A stretch of DNA of 64,000 bases, from the NCBI RefSeq assembly GCF_048773025.1, contig NC_133545.1:18432001-18496000 (forward strand), written 5' to 3'. A model generated the notes under the pieces. That model was not told the DNA's origin. It did no database searches and worked only from the letters and a program-made list of their open reading frames with translations. The number at the start of each line of letters is the position of its first letter. The stretch's first letter is position 1. Made by a program: the position numbers and the translations under genes. Source of the DNA: Camelus bactrianus (taxonomy: Eukaryota; Chordata; Mammalia; Artiodactyla; Camelidae). Shown here one piece after another: positions 23,706 through 36,049 of the stretch.

Positions 23706-25829
23706 GACTACCACCCACTGTAGGGGGAAGACCCAAGACCCAGGTGCAAAGACTTCAATGAGTCCAGGTTGGCAGAAGCACCTTGGGAGAACGCACCTCA
23801 CCCCGCAGGTGTCCAGCCCACGCCCTACACTCAGGAGGGGCTCCATGTCTGTCTGCTAGCAATGGAGGAGGGGCCTCTTTAAAAGGCTAAGTAACCGGAG
23901 AAATGTAAGGAATGCCCCCCGTCCTTTGTTTTTGTAACCATAAGTTGATTATCACGGTACATGAGCAATGAATTAGGGCACCAGCACAGATGAGCATAGT
24001 TCAATTCTGCGTCCAACTCCTTCATACGTCGCGTCTGATTACATTTAATGATGTGTACAGCTCTTATCATTTCTCCTCCGAACTGGATGTAGCTGGCAAA
24101 CACATTGAGTAACTGACTGCAATGTGTGCTTGCTTCAAACTGATGGCAGGATTCGGTGGCCTGAAGGTATCACCCGACGCTGGGATTCTCTCTGCTCCTT
24201 GTGCCGGGTCTGAGCAGCCAAGCTGAGCTGTTACGGGCACCTTACTCATCTCCCTGTGTGCTTCCTTGCAGCTGTGCTCTGGGTGGGTGTGGGTAGAAGC
24301 ATCGCAAGATGTCCAACCTTCAGCTCATGCAGTCGTGCACGTGAGAGGCACCGGGAGACTAGTCGTAGGGAAGAGGGAGGAGGAGATGGGAGAAAAAGTG
24401 GTTTCCAAAGGCGGAGGCTGTGGTCAGGCAGGGTCCCCCACTCTGGGTTCATCGAGAACACAGGGCTCTCACTCCTGCCCCCACCCTGCTCCCAGAACCC
24501 GGCCTTTGGCAGCCACCACTACGGAGAGCTCATTCACGCAGAAGTGTGAGTGAGCGATCCTGCCAGGCAATTTCTGAGAAAGAGTGAAAGGGAGAAAAAG
24601 AGGGAGAATCAAACTGGGGCGGGTGGTAGTGTTGTGGTGGGAGGAGCCGTCAGGGAGGAGCTGCCCATTTTCCTCTGTGGCATTACTGGTGCCAGCCTTC
24701 GTTCTCAGCCTTCCTTCCTTGGACATGATGTTCTTTGGTTTGCGCTGTTTGCCTCTTCCCTTCACTCCTTGGAGCCATAGACAGAGAAGCAGCAGGGTGG
24801 GGCGACCCTCCAGGCTTTGCTGAGTCTCCTGAACAGGATGTGAGGGCCAGGGCTCTTGCAGGGACTACTTGGGACCTCTGTAGGGGAGCTTTCTCATCAG
24901 CTTTTCTGCCTTAAATGCTCTCCTCTCCAACTGTCCCCTCCACCCCTAGAGGGAGATTCATGAAGCCTGTGCTGGCGAGGATGCCCATGGGTGTTTATGG
25001 TTCCACTGGATCTGTCCTCTGTTGAAGAAGCAGAGTTGACAGGACCAGCTGAACAGCACAGAAGTCCAGTACAGGGGTCGCCATCTCCAGAGAGCCTGCA
25101 GGGTCAGACTTATCCCTCAGCACAGCTGGGAAGACCACTCAGAGCACAGCCCAGGAAAACCAGTCCACAGTGTCCCCTCACAGCTCTAGGGCCACAACTG
25201 AGCAGCTGAGAGCGACTCTGGGTCAGAACAGGCTGCCCACCCAGTCCTACCATGCTGCAAGCAGCATGAAGTTTAGGTTATCTTGGTGTGTTGGCCAATT
25301 GGTGGGCCCAGGCTGCTCCAAGCCCCTAGACCATACACTGGGCCACAAGACAGGATGTGGATTCCTGATCAAGTCCTGGAAGGCAGCCGCCTCAGGACAT
25401 GGGCCAGTTCTGAAATCTGCAGCCCCCGGAGCCAGTGAAACAATTCCATACTTGGTAAGGTCTCACGAAGCCAGGCATACCATACCCTCCCTGCTCCTGC
25501 CAGGATGACATCGTACCGCACGGAGAGATGGTCTCACATCCTGCCCAGCCTGAGATGATAGAAGCCTTATTTGGCAACGTGAGTCGTGTCTGTTGAGACA
25601 AATCTTGCCATGGAAACGAGCTGGCCAAAGAACGATTCTAAGAGATATTTAAATGAGACCTTCCAACCCAATTCTGCCTTCATCAATTTCCATGATGTTT
25701 GGAGCTGGTTCAGGCATTTGCTGCTGCTCTTCACAGGGGAGTTATGGCCACTTGGCCCATGCAAGAGAGGAGATTCCAGTGGAGGAGGGAGGCTGTACCA
25801 GCTCTGGAGCAGTCAGAGGCCATGCACTC
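23706..25829. other. Intronic unique sequence
   Basis: No gene or strong repeat seen. Purine-rich on the + strand at 24345-24420 and 24580-24620. Several frames of 80-110 codons overlap here in different phases, which is the pattern of GC-rich non-coding DNA rather than of an exon. Confidence 0.4.
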
Positions 25830-26012
25830 AGAAGAGTCCCAGCTCTGCCACTCCCTGGCTGCATGACCTTGAGCAAAACACTTAACCTCCTCCAGCCTGT
25901 GTCCTCAGCTGTAAAATGGAGACTGTCATCCCTGACCTGGCTCCCTCGCCAGGTTGTGGTGGGGGTCACATGCAATCATGCCTGTGGAATTGCTTTATAA
26001 ATTGTGAAGCCA
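25830..26012 (+). repeat. MIR SINE, sense
   Basis: CCCAGCTCTGCCACTCCCTG, GCTGCATGACCTTGAGCAAA, ACACTTAACCTCCTCCAGCC, TCAGCTGTAAAATGGAGACT and GTCACATGCAATCATGCC follow the sense MIR from its middle to its 3' part. Confidence 0.85.
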
Positions 26013-26189
26013 AGTACAGGGGTCTGGTATTATGTGATGCCCATTCCACCTGTCCCCGTGCTCCGGGAGCCTTAGACTGTCTGCATCTCTCAGACTCCAG
26101 GGCAGAAATACATCATCCTTGGATCCCCACTCCTCTTCTCCCATGGCCAAAGCCAGTTGTCCCAAACCCAGCCCATCATTGGGGTCATT

Positions 26190-26345
26190 GGTGGAGGATG
26201 AGAGGAGTATAGTGCTTTGAGACAGTACAGGTGCCCAGCTCCTGGAAATTCTGATTTTGCTGGTCTGAGCTTGGCCAGGGCACCAGCATTTTCTGAAAGC
26301 TCTACAGTTGATTCCAATGTGCAGCTTAGGTTTGAGTCGCTTAGC
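26190..26345. repeat. MER5A-like hAT relic
   Basis: GCTCCTGGAAATTCTGATTT, TGCTGGTCTGAGCTTGGCCA and GGGCACCAGCATTTTCTGAA, then GATTCCAATGTGCAGC, parallel the MER5A consensus around 'attctgattcagtaggtctggggtgggg...gcatttctaacaag'. Ends are approximate. Confidence 0.55.
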
Positions 26346-27464
26346 CTAGACCCCACTTCCCTGCCTGCCCCTCCTCCCTAGCACTTACTCTGTCCCCGGA
26401 TTCTCCCTGTGAGTTGTAAGGTTTCCGGAGGGCAGTCCACTCTCAACAAATGTCGAGATGGGTCACTTGCAAAGGGAGTCGTACAACCAAAAGCAGCCCC
26501 TGGCGTCCCCCAGATTCTCGTCCAGGTCAGGCTACATTCACAGCAGCATCCCAAGCAGACTTAATGGAGGAGAAAAGCTTCTGTAAGTGAATTCTGCTGA
26601 TGGCACGCTACCTGCCCTAAATTGTCACATTTTGTTTCCTGGCTGCGGCGTCTGTCCTGCGTCCTGGCGGTTCATTTGCAAACTCAGCAAACGCCCCGTG
26701 TTGAATCATGTCTGGAGACCGCATCCTCGCATCCCTGTCACAGCAGGGTCTGCTGGACTATGTGCCGATACCACCACGCTGGGCCTCGCTGCCGGCCCCT
26801 GGCCCGCCAGGCGTGCCATGCTGACAAGTGAACCCACATGCCAGCACACAGCACGGCCACTTGTGTCTGGCCTGGAGCCAGCACGGTTTCCTGTCCCAGC
26901 CCCACAGCCGACTTCTGATGATGCCTGTGAACAGAGGTCAGGGGAGAAAAGCAGGATACACCGGAGGCCGTAGGGGACTCTGACCTCGTTTCATCTCCTG
27001 GTTAGAACATGGTTAGAACCCTAGCTTCACCTCACTCTTCTGGGTGCGGTGGGCAATAAAATTAATTCCCTTGTTTTCTTCCTCCTCGTCCTGCCCTGCT
27101 ATTCAAAGGCAGAGGAAAGGCTATCAGAAAAGCTGGAGAGGAGAGGAGGCAGGGAACCGGTTGGAAAGTACTAGGCTGGCTGTAAAACCAAACTCTCTTA
27201 ATAGAGAGGGGCTGTGGTCCTGGGGACCATGGAGGGGGGTCACTCAGTAAAGTTGGGGGGGTGGGTGTTGGCCAGGAATAAGAAAGATCATGAGGTTCCA
27301 GCACAAGCCCTCTCAAGTTCAAACTCCTTTTCCAGCTGGGGCACATCTGGAAGCCTTTAAAGTTGAACTTTAAGTTTCAAGCTGAATTTTTCATTTAGGA
27401 GAACATTATCTATTCCAGAAGGAGAAGCAAACCAAAAAAATGAGTCGGCCATGGTTGTCATCAC
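26346..27464. other. Intronic unique sequence
   Basis: No recognised gene or repeat. 26640-26880 is GC-rich with scattered CpGs and open frames in two phases, none resembling a known protein. Confidence 0.4.
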
Positions 27465-27622
27465 TGTAGTGATAGCTGCCACTTACTTGGTGTGGATGCT
27501 TCAGGAAGAGTGTGGAATGTTTTACCTGTATTCTGTGATTTAATCTGCATAGCCTTTTGGAGGCTGGAAAATGTTAAGTGCCTGACCAAGCTATTAAGTG
27601 TCAGAGCTAGAATCGGAGTGGC
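27465..27622 (-). repeat. MIR SINE, antisense
   Basis: GCCACTTACTTGGTGTGGAT, TTTACCTGTATTCTGTGATT, TAAGTGCCTGACCAAGCTAT and AGTGTCAGAGCTAGAATCGG give a diverged antisense MIR. Confidence 0.65.
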
Positions 27623-28254
27623 AACCCTCAGATGGCAAAGCCCAGGTCCCTGATGGCTGCACTGCCTGCTCCCTGGGGGCCCCCTGCCCCCAGTGGGTTC
27701 TACGCTCCTAGATTCCTCTCCCAGGTTCTCTGTCTGCTGAGCTTGTTGGTCACAGGCAATGATGTTTTGATGCTAGGGGCTGTTTGTTGCTGTAACGGAG
27801 ACCTGAGTGGACACAGACAAAGCTCCTAGCTTTCCCCTGGCCACACCGCACACAACCTCTAAGAAGGGGCACGGGCCAGCCGGGATGAGATACCTCCTCC
27901 TCCCCACCCCCATGCCGGGCCAGCAATTATGTCTGACCTGGCTGAGTCCCCATCTAAATACAGCCCTGACCAGCCACTCATCAGTTCAGAAGGGGAAGTC
28001 TACTCCGAGTCTTAGTCTGATGGAGATCAGGTTCCCCAGCTGCATGCCGTATGAAATGAGAGAGTTACCCGCTCCACCACCGCTTGCCCCTTGACAATGG
28101 ACCTCCTAATGGGAACCAGGTGATCCACAGCTACAGTCCAGCAGGGTCAGCTCCTAACAAATGGAATTGGGTGCCTCCCCATGACCTCCTCAGCTCTGCT
28201 GCCTAGAGAACATGAGAACTGGCAAGGATGGATGTTTCTAAACACTATGTGCTG
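27623..28254. other. Intronic unique sequence
   Basis: No gene or clear repeat. A frame at 27632-27829 starting ATGGCAAAGCCCAGG is only 65 codons and matches nothing known. Confidence 0.4.
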
Positions 28255-28420
28255 AGATCTAACTGTCACCTAACAGCAGAATACTTTGTTTATTTGCATT
28301 ATGCATATGAGGAAACCAAGGCTCAAAGGCATAAAGTAGCTGTCCCCAAGTCATACATTTGACAGGTGGCTGAGCCAGGACTTGAACCTAAGGCTAGATT
28401 CGAAAGGCTGTGTTCTTTCC
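28255..28420 (-). repeat. MIR SINE, antisense
   Basis: GCATATGAGGAAACCAAGGC, TCAAAGGCATAAAGTAGCTG, TCCCCAAGTCATACATTTGA and GCTGAGCCAGGACTTGAACC are the antisense MIR core and tRNA-like end. Confidence 0.8.
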
Positions 28421-29429
28421 ATCCCATCAGGCTGGGCTCAGTGCAGCCACCCCTCCTGAGCATCACCAGTCCCCACTCACCCCACAGTTGCTTATATTAA
28501 TGATAGAAGTGGTACTAATGAACACTGGTGATTTCGTAGTTGGTGGTCACAAGTCGTGGTCATTTTCTTATGATAATTCAAAGTACATTTCAGGTTGAAT
28601 CATCTAACTTTTTCAAGATAACAAGAACTAGGGGAGGGGCAGCCCTGAACCTCCCTATTATACCACATTATCAGCATGGACTAAAATGGGGAAAGATCCT
28701 GGAATGAAATTCCTGGATGCTTCCCTAGCCTGTAGGTATTTAATTATGGTGAAATCTTCCAGCTAAAAAGGACGATAGAGATCAAGGTATGTCTGAAAAC
28801 TGAGAGCCTGAGAAGTGAGAGCCCTTGCCCTCGGTCTCACAGCAAGTTTGGGGCAGGTCTAGGACTAGGGTCCAGGTTTTAGGACCGCCAACCCCAAGAT
28901 CCTCCACTACACCAGGACCCCTCTTGCTGGAAGCTAAGCTGACCCAAACCTAAGTGCATGATGGCATCTGAGCACATGGGGACCACAGACAGAGTGCCCC
29001 TGGGCCTTGCTCAGGATGCCCATGAAGAGATGGAGTCCTCTCTGTAGGCTGGGTGGGGATGAGGTGCTTTTCTTGTGGGGGTGGGGGGTCTTCTGGGTGG
29101 GCAGGTGAGCTCGCTCAATAGTGAGTTACCTTCTCAAACAATGCCCCGTGACCTCAATTCAAAATGAGCTAGTTAACTTCCCAAGTGAGAACTCTTCTGT
29201 GGCCTGGTACATCCACTTCCAGGGTGCTGGTCATCGTGGGGCAGCCAGAAGGGACAGATCAATCAGATGTGGGCCTTTTTCATAGTCCCCAAATGTTAGA
29301 AATCACATGGGTATAAAGAAAAATAAAAACTTTGACCCTCAAATATATTGGGAGCTGACTAGTTAATTTGGTTTAAAAGACTAAAGGTGAAAGCATCTTT
29401 TGCAAATTAATTTCCCAAGACAGAAAAAA
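28421..29429 (-). other. Intronic sequence with one MIR-type piece
   Basis: 28755-28915 reads as a worn antisense MIR-type repeat (AAAAGGACGATAGAGATCAA, CTCGGTCTCACAGCAAGTTT). The rest is unique sequence, including a G-rich run at 29078-29092. No gene found. Confidence 0.4.
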
Positions 29430-29995
29430 AATTTTTTTTTTAATTATACCCTGTCTGTGAAAAATTTAAACTCCCCAGTTGACCACTGTTAGCAGTTTTA
29501 CTACTGCTGCAGTTGCTGTTGGCTGCACAAAAATATGTCTGTGTATTATGAATATGTAAGTCCAGAGTTGTCTTTTAAAACTAAAAATGGATATTTTTAT
29601 CAACTTTTAGTCAACTTTTTATCAAAAAATAGTGTACTTTTTCTGAAATTTACTTTTTAACATAGAGATAGGTAGTGAATATCTTTCCATGTCAATGATG
29701 CAGACATGCTTTATCTCAGAGTACGGATATAGCATGATTTATTTAACCAGTCCCCTGTGGATGGACATTTTAGGTTATTACAAAATAGTCATTGTCAAAT
29801 ACAAAGCCACAGTGATTATCCACAGCCATGCTCCTGTATCCAAGTGCTATTTTTTCTATGAGAAAGATCCTAAGAGGAAGACTTGCTGGCTCATTTTAGA
29901 TTTTAGTAATAACTACAAAATTACTCCTCAAAAAGGTTGTACCAATCTAAACCCCCACTGACAGTGTATAGAGCATAAGAGCCTTTTAAAACACT
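29430..29995 (-). repeat. Old L1M, antisense
   Basis: CATGATTTATTTAACCAGTC, CCCTGTGGATGGACATTTTA, GGTTATTACAAAATAGTCAT and CACAGTGATTATCCACAGCC match the antisense L1M segment ('ttatttaaccagtcccctattgatggacatttaggttg'). It ends near CTAAACCCCCACTGACAGTG. Confidence 0.7.
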
Positions 29996-31559
29996 GTCAT
30001 TTTAACTATAGTCCTTTCATATTTGAAGAACTACCGGAAAACGCCCTCAGGGCAGCATCTCTTAATGAAAAGGTCACATTTGCCAGCATGGGCAAAGATG
30101 ACCCACATCCAAGGATGCCTCAGACATCAGAGGACCCCCTTCTGCTTCCCCCAGCAGCAGGCTGACCCCTGGCCCCACCAAGGGAGCTCACACAGGTTCG
30201 AGAGGGTTAGATGGCTACACTGAGGCAGGAGGTGAGGGTGGAGGAAGAGCATTTAGGCTTCTTTGGGGCCCCTGTGGCCCCTGTCTCCTTCCAAGGCCAG
30301 CAGCGCCTGGCTGCCTGAAAGGGGCCCTATGTTGATGGCACCTAGAAAGCTCCCGCTGAGGGATATCAGTTTCTGTTTATTTAGGCACTATGATTTTCCC
30401 CAGGGTCAAATTCCATTTTGAAAGAAGATGTTTGCTATCCAAAGGAGCCACCTACCCAGACAGGGAAGTCTGCAAAAAGCTGCTCCCTCATCCCAGAGCA
30501 TTTCTGCCCATAGCTGTGAGCAAACACCACCCCTCTTACCAGGCACGCTTGTCTAGGCACACGGGCCACTGTGTGCCCTTTCATATCAGCGTGCCATTTG
30601 CACACAACCACTCTTTGGTTTGAACAATTAGACCATTGCTGGGGCTGCTGCCAGCAGTGCTCTTGACAGAAGGCAGTCGGAGCGAAGGTTGGGTGCTGGG
30701 TGGAGAAGGCCTGCCCTGCCACTTCCCACAAAGAGCCGTGCCAGCGAGCCAGAGGGTCGCCGCATATGCCTCGGAACTCACTTGGCTCAGCCGCAGGGCC
30801 TGGATGGAGGTGTCACCGTGCCAGCCCCTCCTCCACCCACTTCTTGGCTGCTGGAACAAAGGCCCCCGTTGAGCAGGCTGAGTTGGGGAAACTCACACCA
30901 GCAGGTCCCCAGTCCCAGCTCGGATGGGGCCATGGGCTGTCAGCTGCACTCAGTGAAAGGTGGCTGGACTGGGAGCAGCACTCTGATCCCCAGGACAAAG
31001 GCTCCTTCCCGTGTTCTGGGCTTGGGGGTGGGGAGGGAGGCTCACATTCCCCCTGGGTGTGGGTCCCCGGGGCTCGGCCTCCTTCATCCCTGACCTTAGT
31101 CTTGGGTCAGGAGCAGATATCTTGGGCAGGCATCTGTATCCAGGGATTGGGTATCAAAAGAAAAGTGTTGGTAGCCTTGTGGCCTTGGACAAACCCTGCT
31201 GCAGCTGAGCTTCACCTTAAAAGTGAGGGCTGGCAGCTGGATTGTTTCCAGGCCCCTTTCTGCTGTTCACTCTGTGAAGGCCAGAACACTCCTCCCATCC
31301 TGCTCACCTTCTCACCCGCATGCTGGGTGCAGGGCCTCTCTGGGCAGGATGTGGGTGGGGCTGTCAGTCTCCTCTATCAATTGTAAGGTCCCTTGAGCCC
31401 ATGGTGTGAATGGGAGCAGGGGGGCCCAATAGGGGAGAAAATTTGACCTTTACACTAAGAAGTGAACTTGTGGCAAGAATCCAGAAGTCATAGATTTGGG
31501 AGGAAAGCCAAGACTGTCAAATCAGTTATCTCCACGGGGTCCTTGGAATAGATTGGAGT
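29996..31559. other. Intronic unique sequence, GC-rich
   Basis: No recognised gene or repeat. A 228-codon open frame (30700-31386) overlaps other long frames in two phases and on the opposite strand, as in chance GC-rich frames. Confidence 0.4.
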
Positions 31560-31571
31560 TTGTCAGGAACC

Positions 31572-31605
31572 AAATTTATTTATTTATTCATTCATTCATT
31601 CATTG
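31572..31605 (+). repeat. (ATTT)n/(ATTC)n microsatellite
   Basis: Runs of ATTT then ATTC repeats (TTTATTTATTTATTCATTCA), possibly the seed of an antisense L2 3' end, but no L2 body follows convincingly. Confidence 0.75.
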
Positions 31606-31719
31606 CAAGCATTCACTCTCTTGCTCATGAGTTCTCATGTGCTGTGCCTGAGCTGAGTGCCAAGTGTGGTAGGATAAAGAAGACTTCACATCACCCCTCA
31701 TGGGGGCACCTGAGAAAGA

Positions 31720-31925
31720 TGCTGGAACCACAGAGTCGTTCTTGGCTTTGTACTGACATGTTCACATGTGTCATCTCAGTGCATCCCCAAAACAACCCTT
31801 CGGGGTGCTTACTGTAATCCTTAGATAATGGAAAGGAGGCTCAGAGAGGTTAAGTAAGTTGTCCAAGTCACAGAGGAAGTGGTAGATCTTGAATTAAAAC
31901 CTGGTTCTGTCTTTCCCCCTGATCT
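31720..31925 (-). repeat. MIR SINE, antisense
   Basis: CATGTGTCATCTCAGTGCAT, AACAACCCTTCGGGGTGCTT, GGAGGCTCAGAGAGGTTAAG, TAAGTTGTCCAAGTCACAGA and CTTGAATTAAAACCTGGTTC form a nearly complete antisense MIR. Confidence 0.85.
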
Positions 31926-32139
31926 CTTCTATCTGGCTTTGAGATAAAACTATTCCAAATTTTGTTTTCCTCCCCAGCCAAGCTTGAAGAAGCTGGGGGG
32001 GTGGGCATCTCCCTGGAGGAGGCTGACCTGCTGTCAGCCTCTCTTTAGGGCTCCTTTTTGCCCACTGAAGGGGCCCCTCAGTCCCTGAACTCAGCCCAAC
32101 CTTCCTGGTTTGCAGTAAGTAGCCTGCAATGCTATGGAA

Positions 32140-32370
32140 TTTTCAATGCAGGGACCTGGATTCAGTGGAGGAAGCAGAGGTTTCTCAATCCCCTGGCCTG
32201 GATGAGGGGGGTTGGTGTGCGCTGGCCCCGGCTTCATTTCAGTTTCCACCTTTGCCACCGCCCTGCTGTGTGACCTTTGGCAAGCTGCTCAGCCTCTCTG
32301 GGTTGTGTTTTTTCCATCTGTAAAGCAAGGAATAGGATCACTCCTCACTTGGCGAGGGAGGGGTCTGGTT
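32140..32370 (+). repeat. MIR SINE, sense
   Basis: GGGACCTGGATTCAGTGGAG, TGCTGTGTGACCTTTGGCAA, GCTGCTCAGCCTCTCTGGGT and TTCCATCTGTAAAGCAAGGA show the sense MIR core. Confidence 0.8.
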
Positions 32371-32719
32371 GAGTGGGACGCAGGCCGATCCATGCAGCAC
32401 AGCCCACACCGGGAGGCGCGAGGATGGGGTGATTTCTCAAGGCTGCAGAAATCGCGCGGAGAGCTCCTGGCCCAGCTCCTGCCATTTTCTGATGAAGAGC
32501 AGCATATGTTGACGATTCCGGCGTCAAGCTCACTCCTTGGCTGTCCGAGTTCCCAGAGCAAACTGGCTTCCTATTAGGCATTTATACTTATTAATAGCAG
32601 CAAATTTCAGCCCTCCACAACATCTGCTACTTTTTATTTGCAAAGAGCTTCCCAGACCATTTATATTAGTAGTATTTTGTGACCAATTCTCCGAGGCAGA
32701 GGAGGCCTGGGTTTCCTTA
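32371..32719. other. Intronic unique sequence with an AT-rich block
   Basis: No gene. 32480-32640 combines a CpG-bearing half with an AT-rich half containing TATTAGGCATTTATACTTAT and looks like a possible regulatory element (see findings). Confidence 0.4.
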
Positions 32720-32830
32720 TCTGAAAATGAGTCAATGAAGGTCTAAGGAGGGGAAAGGATTTGTTCAAGGTCACCCAGACACCCGGAGTGGATTAAAGCT
32801 CAGGACCGCACTCCCCAAGCCTGGTGCCCT
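32720..32830 (-). repeat. MIR SINE fragment, antisense
   Basis: TTATCTGAAAATGAGTCAAT, GAGGGGAAAGGATTTGTTCA and AGGTCACCCAGACACCCG follow the antisense MIR 'acagatgaggaaactga...aaggtcacacagc' layout, strongly diverged. Confidence 0.55.
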
Positions 32831-33469
32831 GGGGTTGCTGTCCTTGCTGTCCTGACTATCGACGACCTTGAGCCCAGAACTCCCTAGAGGCAGGTGAGGA
32901 CAGTGTTGACAGCCACTGATGCTGCCCTTGCCCCCGTGCACCAGTCTGCTCTCACGTGAGACCCCTGATGAATTAGCCCCCTGGCCGGAGCCCAAGCAGG
33001 AGAAATTGCAAAGTTCAAGGCAAATCAGTCCTGAGGAGCTTTTATGGCTGCCAGGTAGATAAAATCATTTCCTGGCACTGGGCTACCAGGAGGTCAGTAC
33101 AGAGGGTTGGTCCTGCAAGCATCCTTCCCTCCAGTGAGCTCTCCATATCGGGAGAGCCATGTTCTCTTTCCAGGGTCTTTTCTGATACTTTGCTCAGGGA
33201 CTAGGCCTCTCTGAGATCTATAGATCTATGTCATAGAGAGTTTGGTCAGCATGGGAGATAACAGGAAGATTCATTTGTCATGTTAGACCCAGTTTGTGAT
33301 AATCTCCTCCACATGGTACCAGGTACATATAACCTCAGTGTTTATCTAGGCCTGTTTGGTGCTCAGGATAGAAACTACCACCCTGCAACCTTACCCCTCC
33401 CCATTATGCCTCACCCCTCTCCCCTTCACAGGACCTTTGCACCTGGGTGTGACTTTCTGCCCAACACCT

Positions 33470-33850
33470 GTGTATCAGTTAGCTCTTGCCTCCAAAATGC
33501 TGTGTGACAAACCACCCCAAAACTCGGTAGCATACAACAGTAAGCACTCATTCTTATTCTCACGGACCTACAGATCTGTTGCATGTCAATCAGTCTAAGC
33601 TAAACTCAGCTGGGCAGTTCTGCTTCAAGCTGCTGCACCAGCTGGGCTTGTCTCCTGTCTGTGGGGTGGGCTCAGGTCTGCTCCGCATTGGTTCATTTGG
33701 CTGAAGAGGAGCAGCTACTTGGGGAAGCTATGTTTGTGGCAATGACAGAAGCACAGAAGGCAAGGCCAAGCACATGGGGACATCTCAAGCCTTTGCCTTG
33801 TTCTTATTGCCACCCCATTGACCAAATACAGTTCTGAAGCCAAGTCCAAG
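33470..33850. repeat. Ancient interspersed repeat, family not assigned
   Basis: GTATCAGTTAGCTCTTGCCT, GACAAACCACCCCAAAACTC and GGTAGCATACAACAG match the opening of an abundant mammalian repeat ('ctattgctgcataacaaattaccccaaaacttagtggc'). Downstream, AACTCAGCTGGGCAGTTCTG and CACCCCATTGACCAAA also fit. I am unsure of its class, so only the repeat status is claimed. Confidence 0.6.
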
Positions 33851-35674
33851 GTCAAGGGGTGGGAAGGATGCTCCACCTCTTCAATCACCACGAAGCCAGG
33901 TAAGGGTGGGCAGGGGGGTGTCAGAGGCTACCTTAGGGCACTGAAGAGTTGGGCTTCACAACACAATCTGCCAGAGCCTATGACTGGACTCCTAGCCTTG
34001 GTGTCTCTTGCCAATCTGCCAAGTTCAAAAATACCTCTAAGCAAAGAGGATGTATATGATTGTGTTCCGGGTACCCAAGTGACATGAAATGAGCACAGCT
34101 TCCCAAGCCAGTGCTCGGCCACTACAAGTTCAGATCCTGGCATTGAGGGGCTTAGAGGCCGTCACAGAGAGACAGAATTCTACAAAACCCTTGCCTGGCC
34201 CCAGGCCAGCAGAAACCAAGTTGGGAAAGGCAACCAAAGGCCACCAAAGGAAAGGCCCCTGGAGAGGCTCATTTGAGAGGCTCCCCAAGACCCTGACTCT
34301 GAAGCCCATATGTACTCCTGAGTTAATAATTTGCTAGAAAAGAATTGACTTTTCCCAACTCTGCTTCCTTTGCCTGGGGACAGGAGATGGATAGGATGGT
34401 ACTGGGGACGGTGGGTACCAGGCACAGCATCCACACAGCTTGACAGCGCCACAGCAGCCTCTCGGAGTTTCTCAATGCATTGTCTTGCCTCTTTTTTTTT
34501 TCTTCTTCTTCTTCTTTTTTTTGACAATCTGGAAGGAAATTGGGTACTTAAGAAGCCTTTTGGACATTTAAATTAACTCCCACCATCAAGCTCAGGGTAT
34601 CCACTGTAGCATTAGCATCCAATTATAAGAGGAGAGATGGAGTAATAACTCACATTTTGACCAGAATGCCAAATGCTTAAACAAATTAGAGATACACAGG
34701 GAGACTGGACGTTATATCTCTGGAACATTCCTGAATGTAATCAGCACAGCAGCAGGCCCCCTTGGGAATGCTAACAGCAACAGGCAGAGTAGGACTCTGT
34801 TGCCAGAGGAAAGCATCTTTCAGAATGCCAAGGAAACCTGGCAGGGGCTGGACAGCAGGGGCCAGGACTCAAGGAACCTGAAAATTCCTCCAGCTGCCAT
34901 GAGCACATCCAGGCCCCAGGCCCTCCAGGGAAAGGGTTCTGTTGATCCTTGGCTTATAGAGGCCAAGGCCATGAGCTGGAATCCTGTGTGGGCTCCTTTG
35001 CTCTGTGGTCAGTCACTCTTTGTCTTCCTGTCCGAGGTCATTGTTTTGTAACTTCATGTCCTCAGTCATGGAGCTGGAGAGGCGAGGGAACAGAGGTGAT
35101 GCTTCTATTGACAGTAGTTCAAAACCAGACACGCCTACACTGTATTATTTAGGGAAGTTTACCTTGGTGGCAAAAGGATAAAGCAAACCAGTGTGATTCC
35201 CAGGAAGGTAATGGAGGGGGAAAGAGAGGTGGGATGGAGACGGGCGCACAGGTGCTTCTGGTCATAACTGGGGATGAGAAGTGCTGGAACAGGGGCTGAG
35301 CAGTAACAAGAGGATTTTTATAAAACCAGGAACCACTGACCTCACAGGAAGTACGTGAATTCCAAGCCCCTCCCCTGTGCCTCCTGGAGGGGCTGGGAGG
35401 TGAGGGACGGCTCTGGGTAGAACAAGGGTATGACATTATTTTTCCAGATCAGGAAATGGAGGTCTAGAGCTCGAGAGTGACAGATCCATGTACATAACGA
35501 CAACACACGATAAGAGACATTCATCCAAACCCTTTTGTCCATTTGAGATTAAATTTATAAGAGTAACGATGCCTATCTTTTCACCCAAGGATCTCAGAAT
35601 GTTTCATACACATGAGTGTATTATCAGTCTACCAACAGAAAGCTTCTCCCCCTTGACCCAGGCTGCTGAGCAGA
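33851..35674. other. Intronic unique sequence
   Basis: No recognised gene. A T-rich, TTC-repeating tract lies at 34490-34522. AT-rich sequence around 34560-34760 has no clear repeat assignment. GC-rich frames at 34089-34337 and 34800-35051 do not resemble known proteins. Confidence 0.4.
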
Positions 35675-36033
35675 GAATAGGTGTTTTTTTTTCCTTTACA
35701 TTTTTCTATATGTATTTTATTTTATTGATTTTTTATTAAGGTATACTTGATTTATAATGTGTTAATTTCTGGTATACAGCACAGTGATTCCGTTATACAT
35801 GTGTATTTTTTCTTTTTCCTGTTCTTTTTCATTATAGGCTATTACAAAGTATTGAATATAGTTCCTTGTGCTATACAGTAGAACCTTGTTGTTTATCTAT
35901 TTTGTATATAGTAGTTATAGTATCTGCAAATTTCGAACTCTCAATTTATCCCTCTTCACCCCCTTTCCTCCCTGGTAACCATAAATTTGTTTTCTCTGTC
36001 TGTGAGTCTGGCTCTGTTTTGTGGAATAGGTGT
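35675..36033 (-). mobile_element. L1 3' end insertion, antisense, with target-site duplication
   Basis: A perfect 10-base duplication GAATAGGTGT (35675-35684 and 36024-36033) brackets a T-rich start and the antisense L1 3' end: TGATTTATAATGTGTTAATT, TCTGGTATACAGCACAGTGA, TTCATTATAGGCTATTACAA, GTTCCTTGTGCTATACAGTA and CTCCCTGGTAACCATAAATT. About 340 bp, 5'-truncated. It is the same subfamily type as 62079-62452. Confidence 0.88.
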
Positions 36034-36049
36034 CCTTATATCTGCCCAA

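Noticed and set aside
24240-24550. Possible cryptic exon with TTCCTTGCAG acceptor and overlapping frames
   Set aside because: Splice-like words are common by chance. There is no donor of good quality at a matching distance and no protein similarity.
30700-31386. 228-codon open frame
   Set aside because: Overlapping long frames occur in two other phases and on the minus strand, so the absence of stops reflects GC-rich composition. No protein family recognised.
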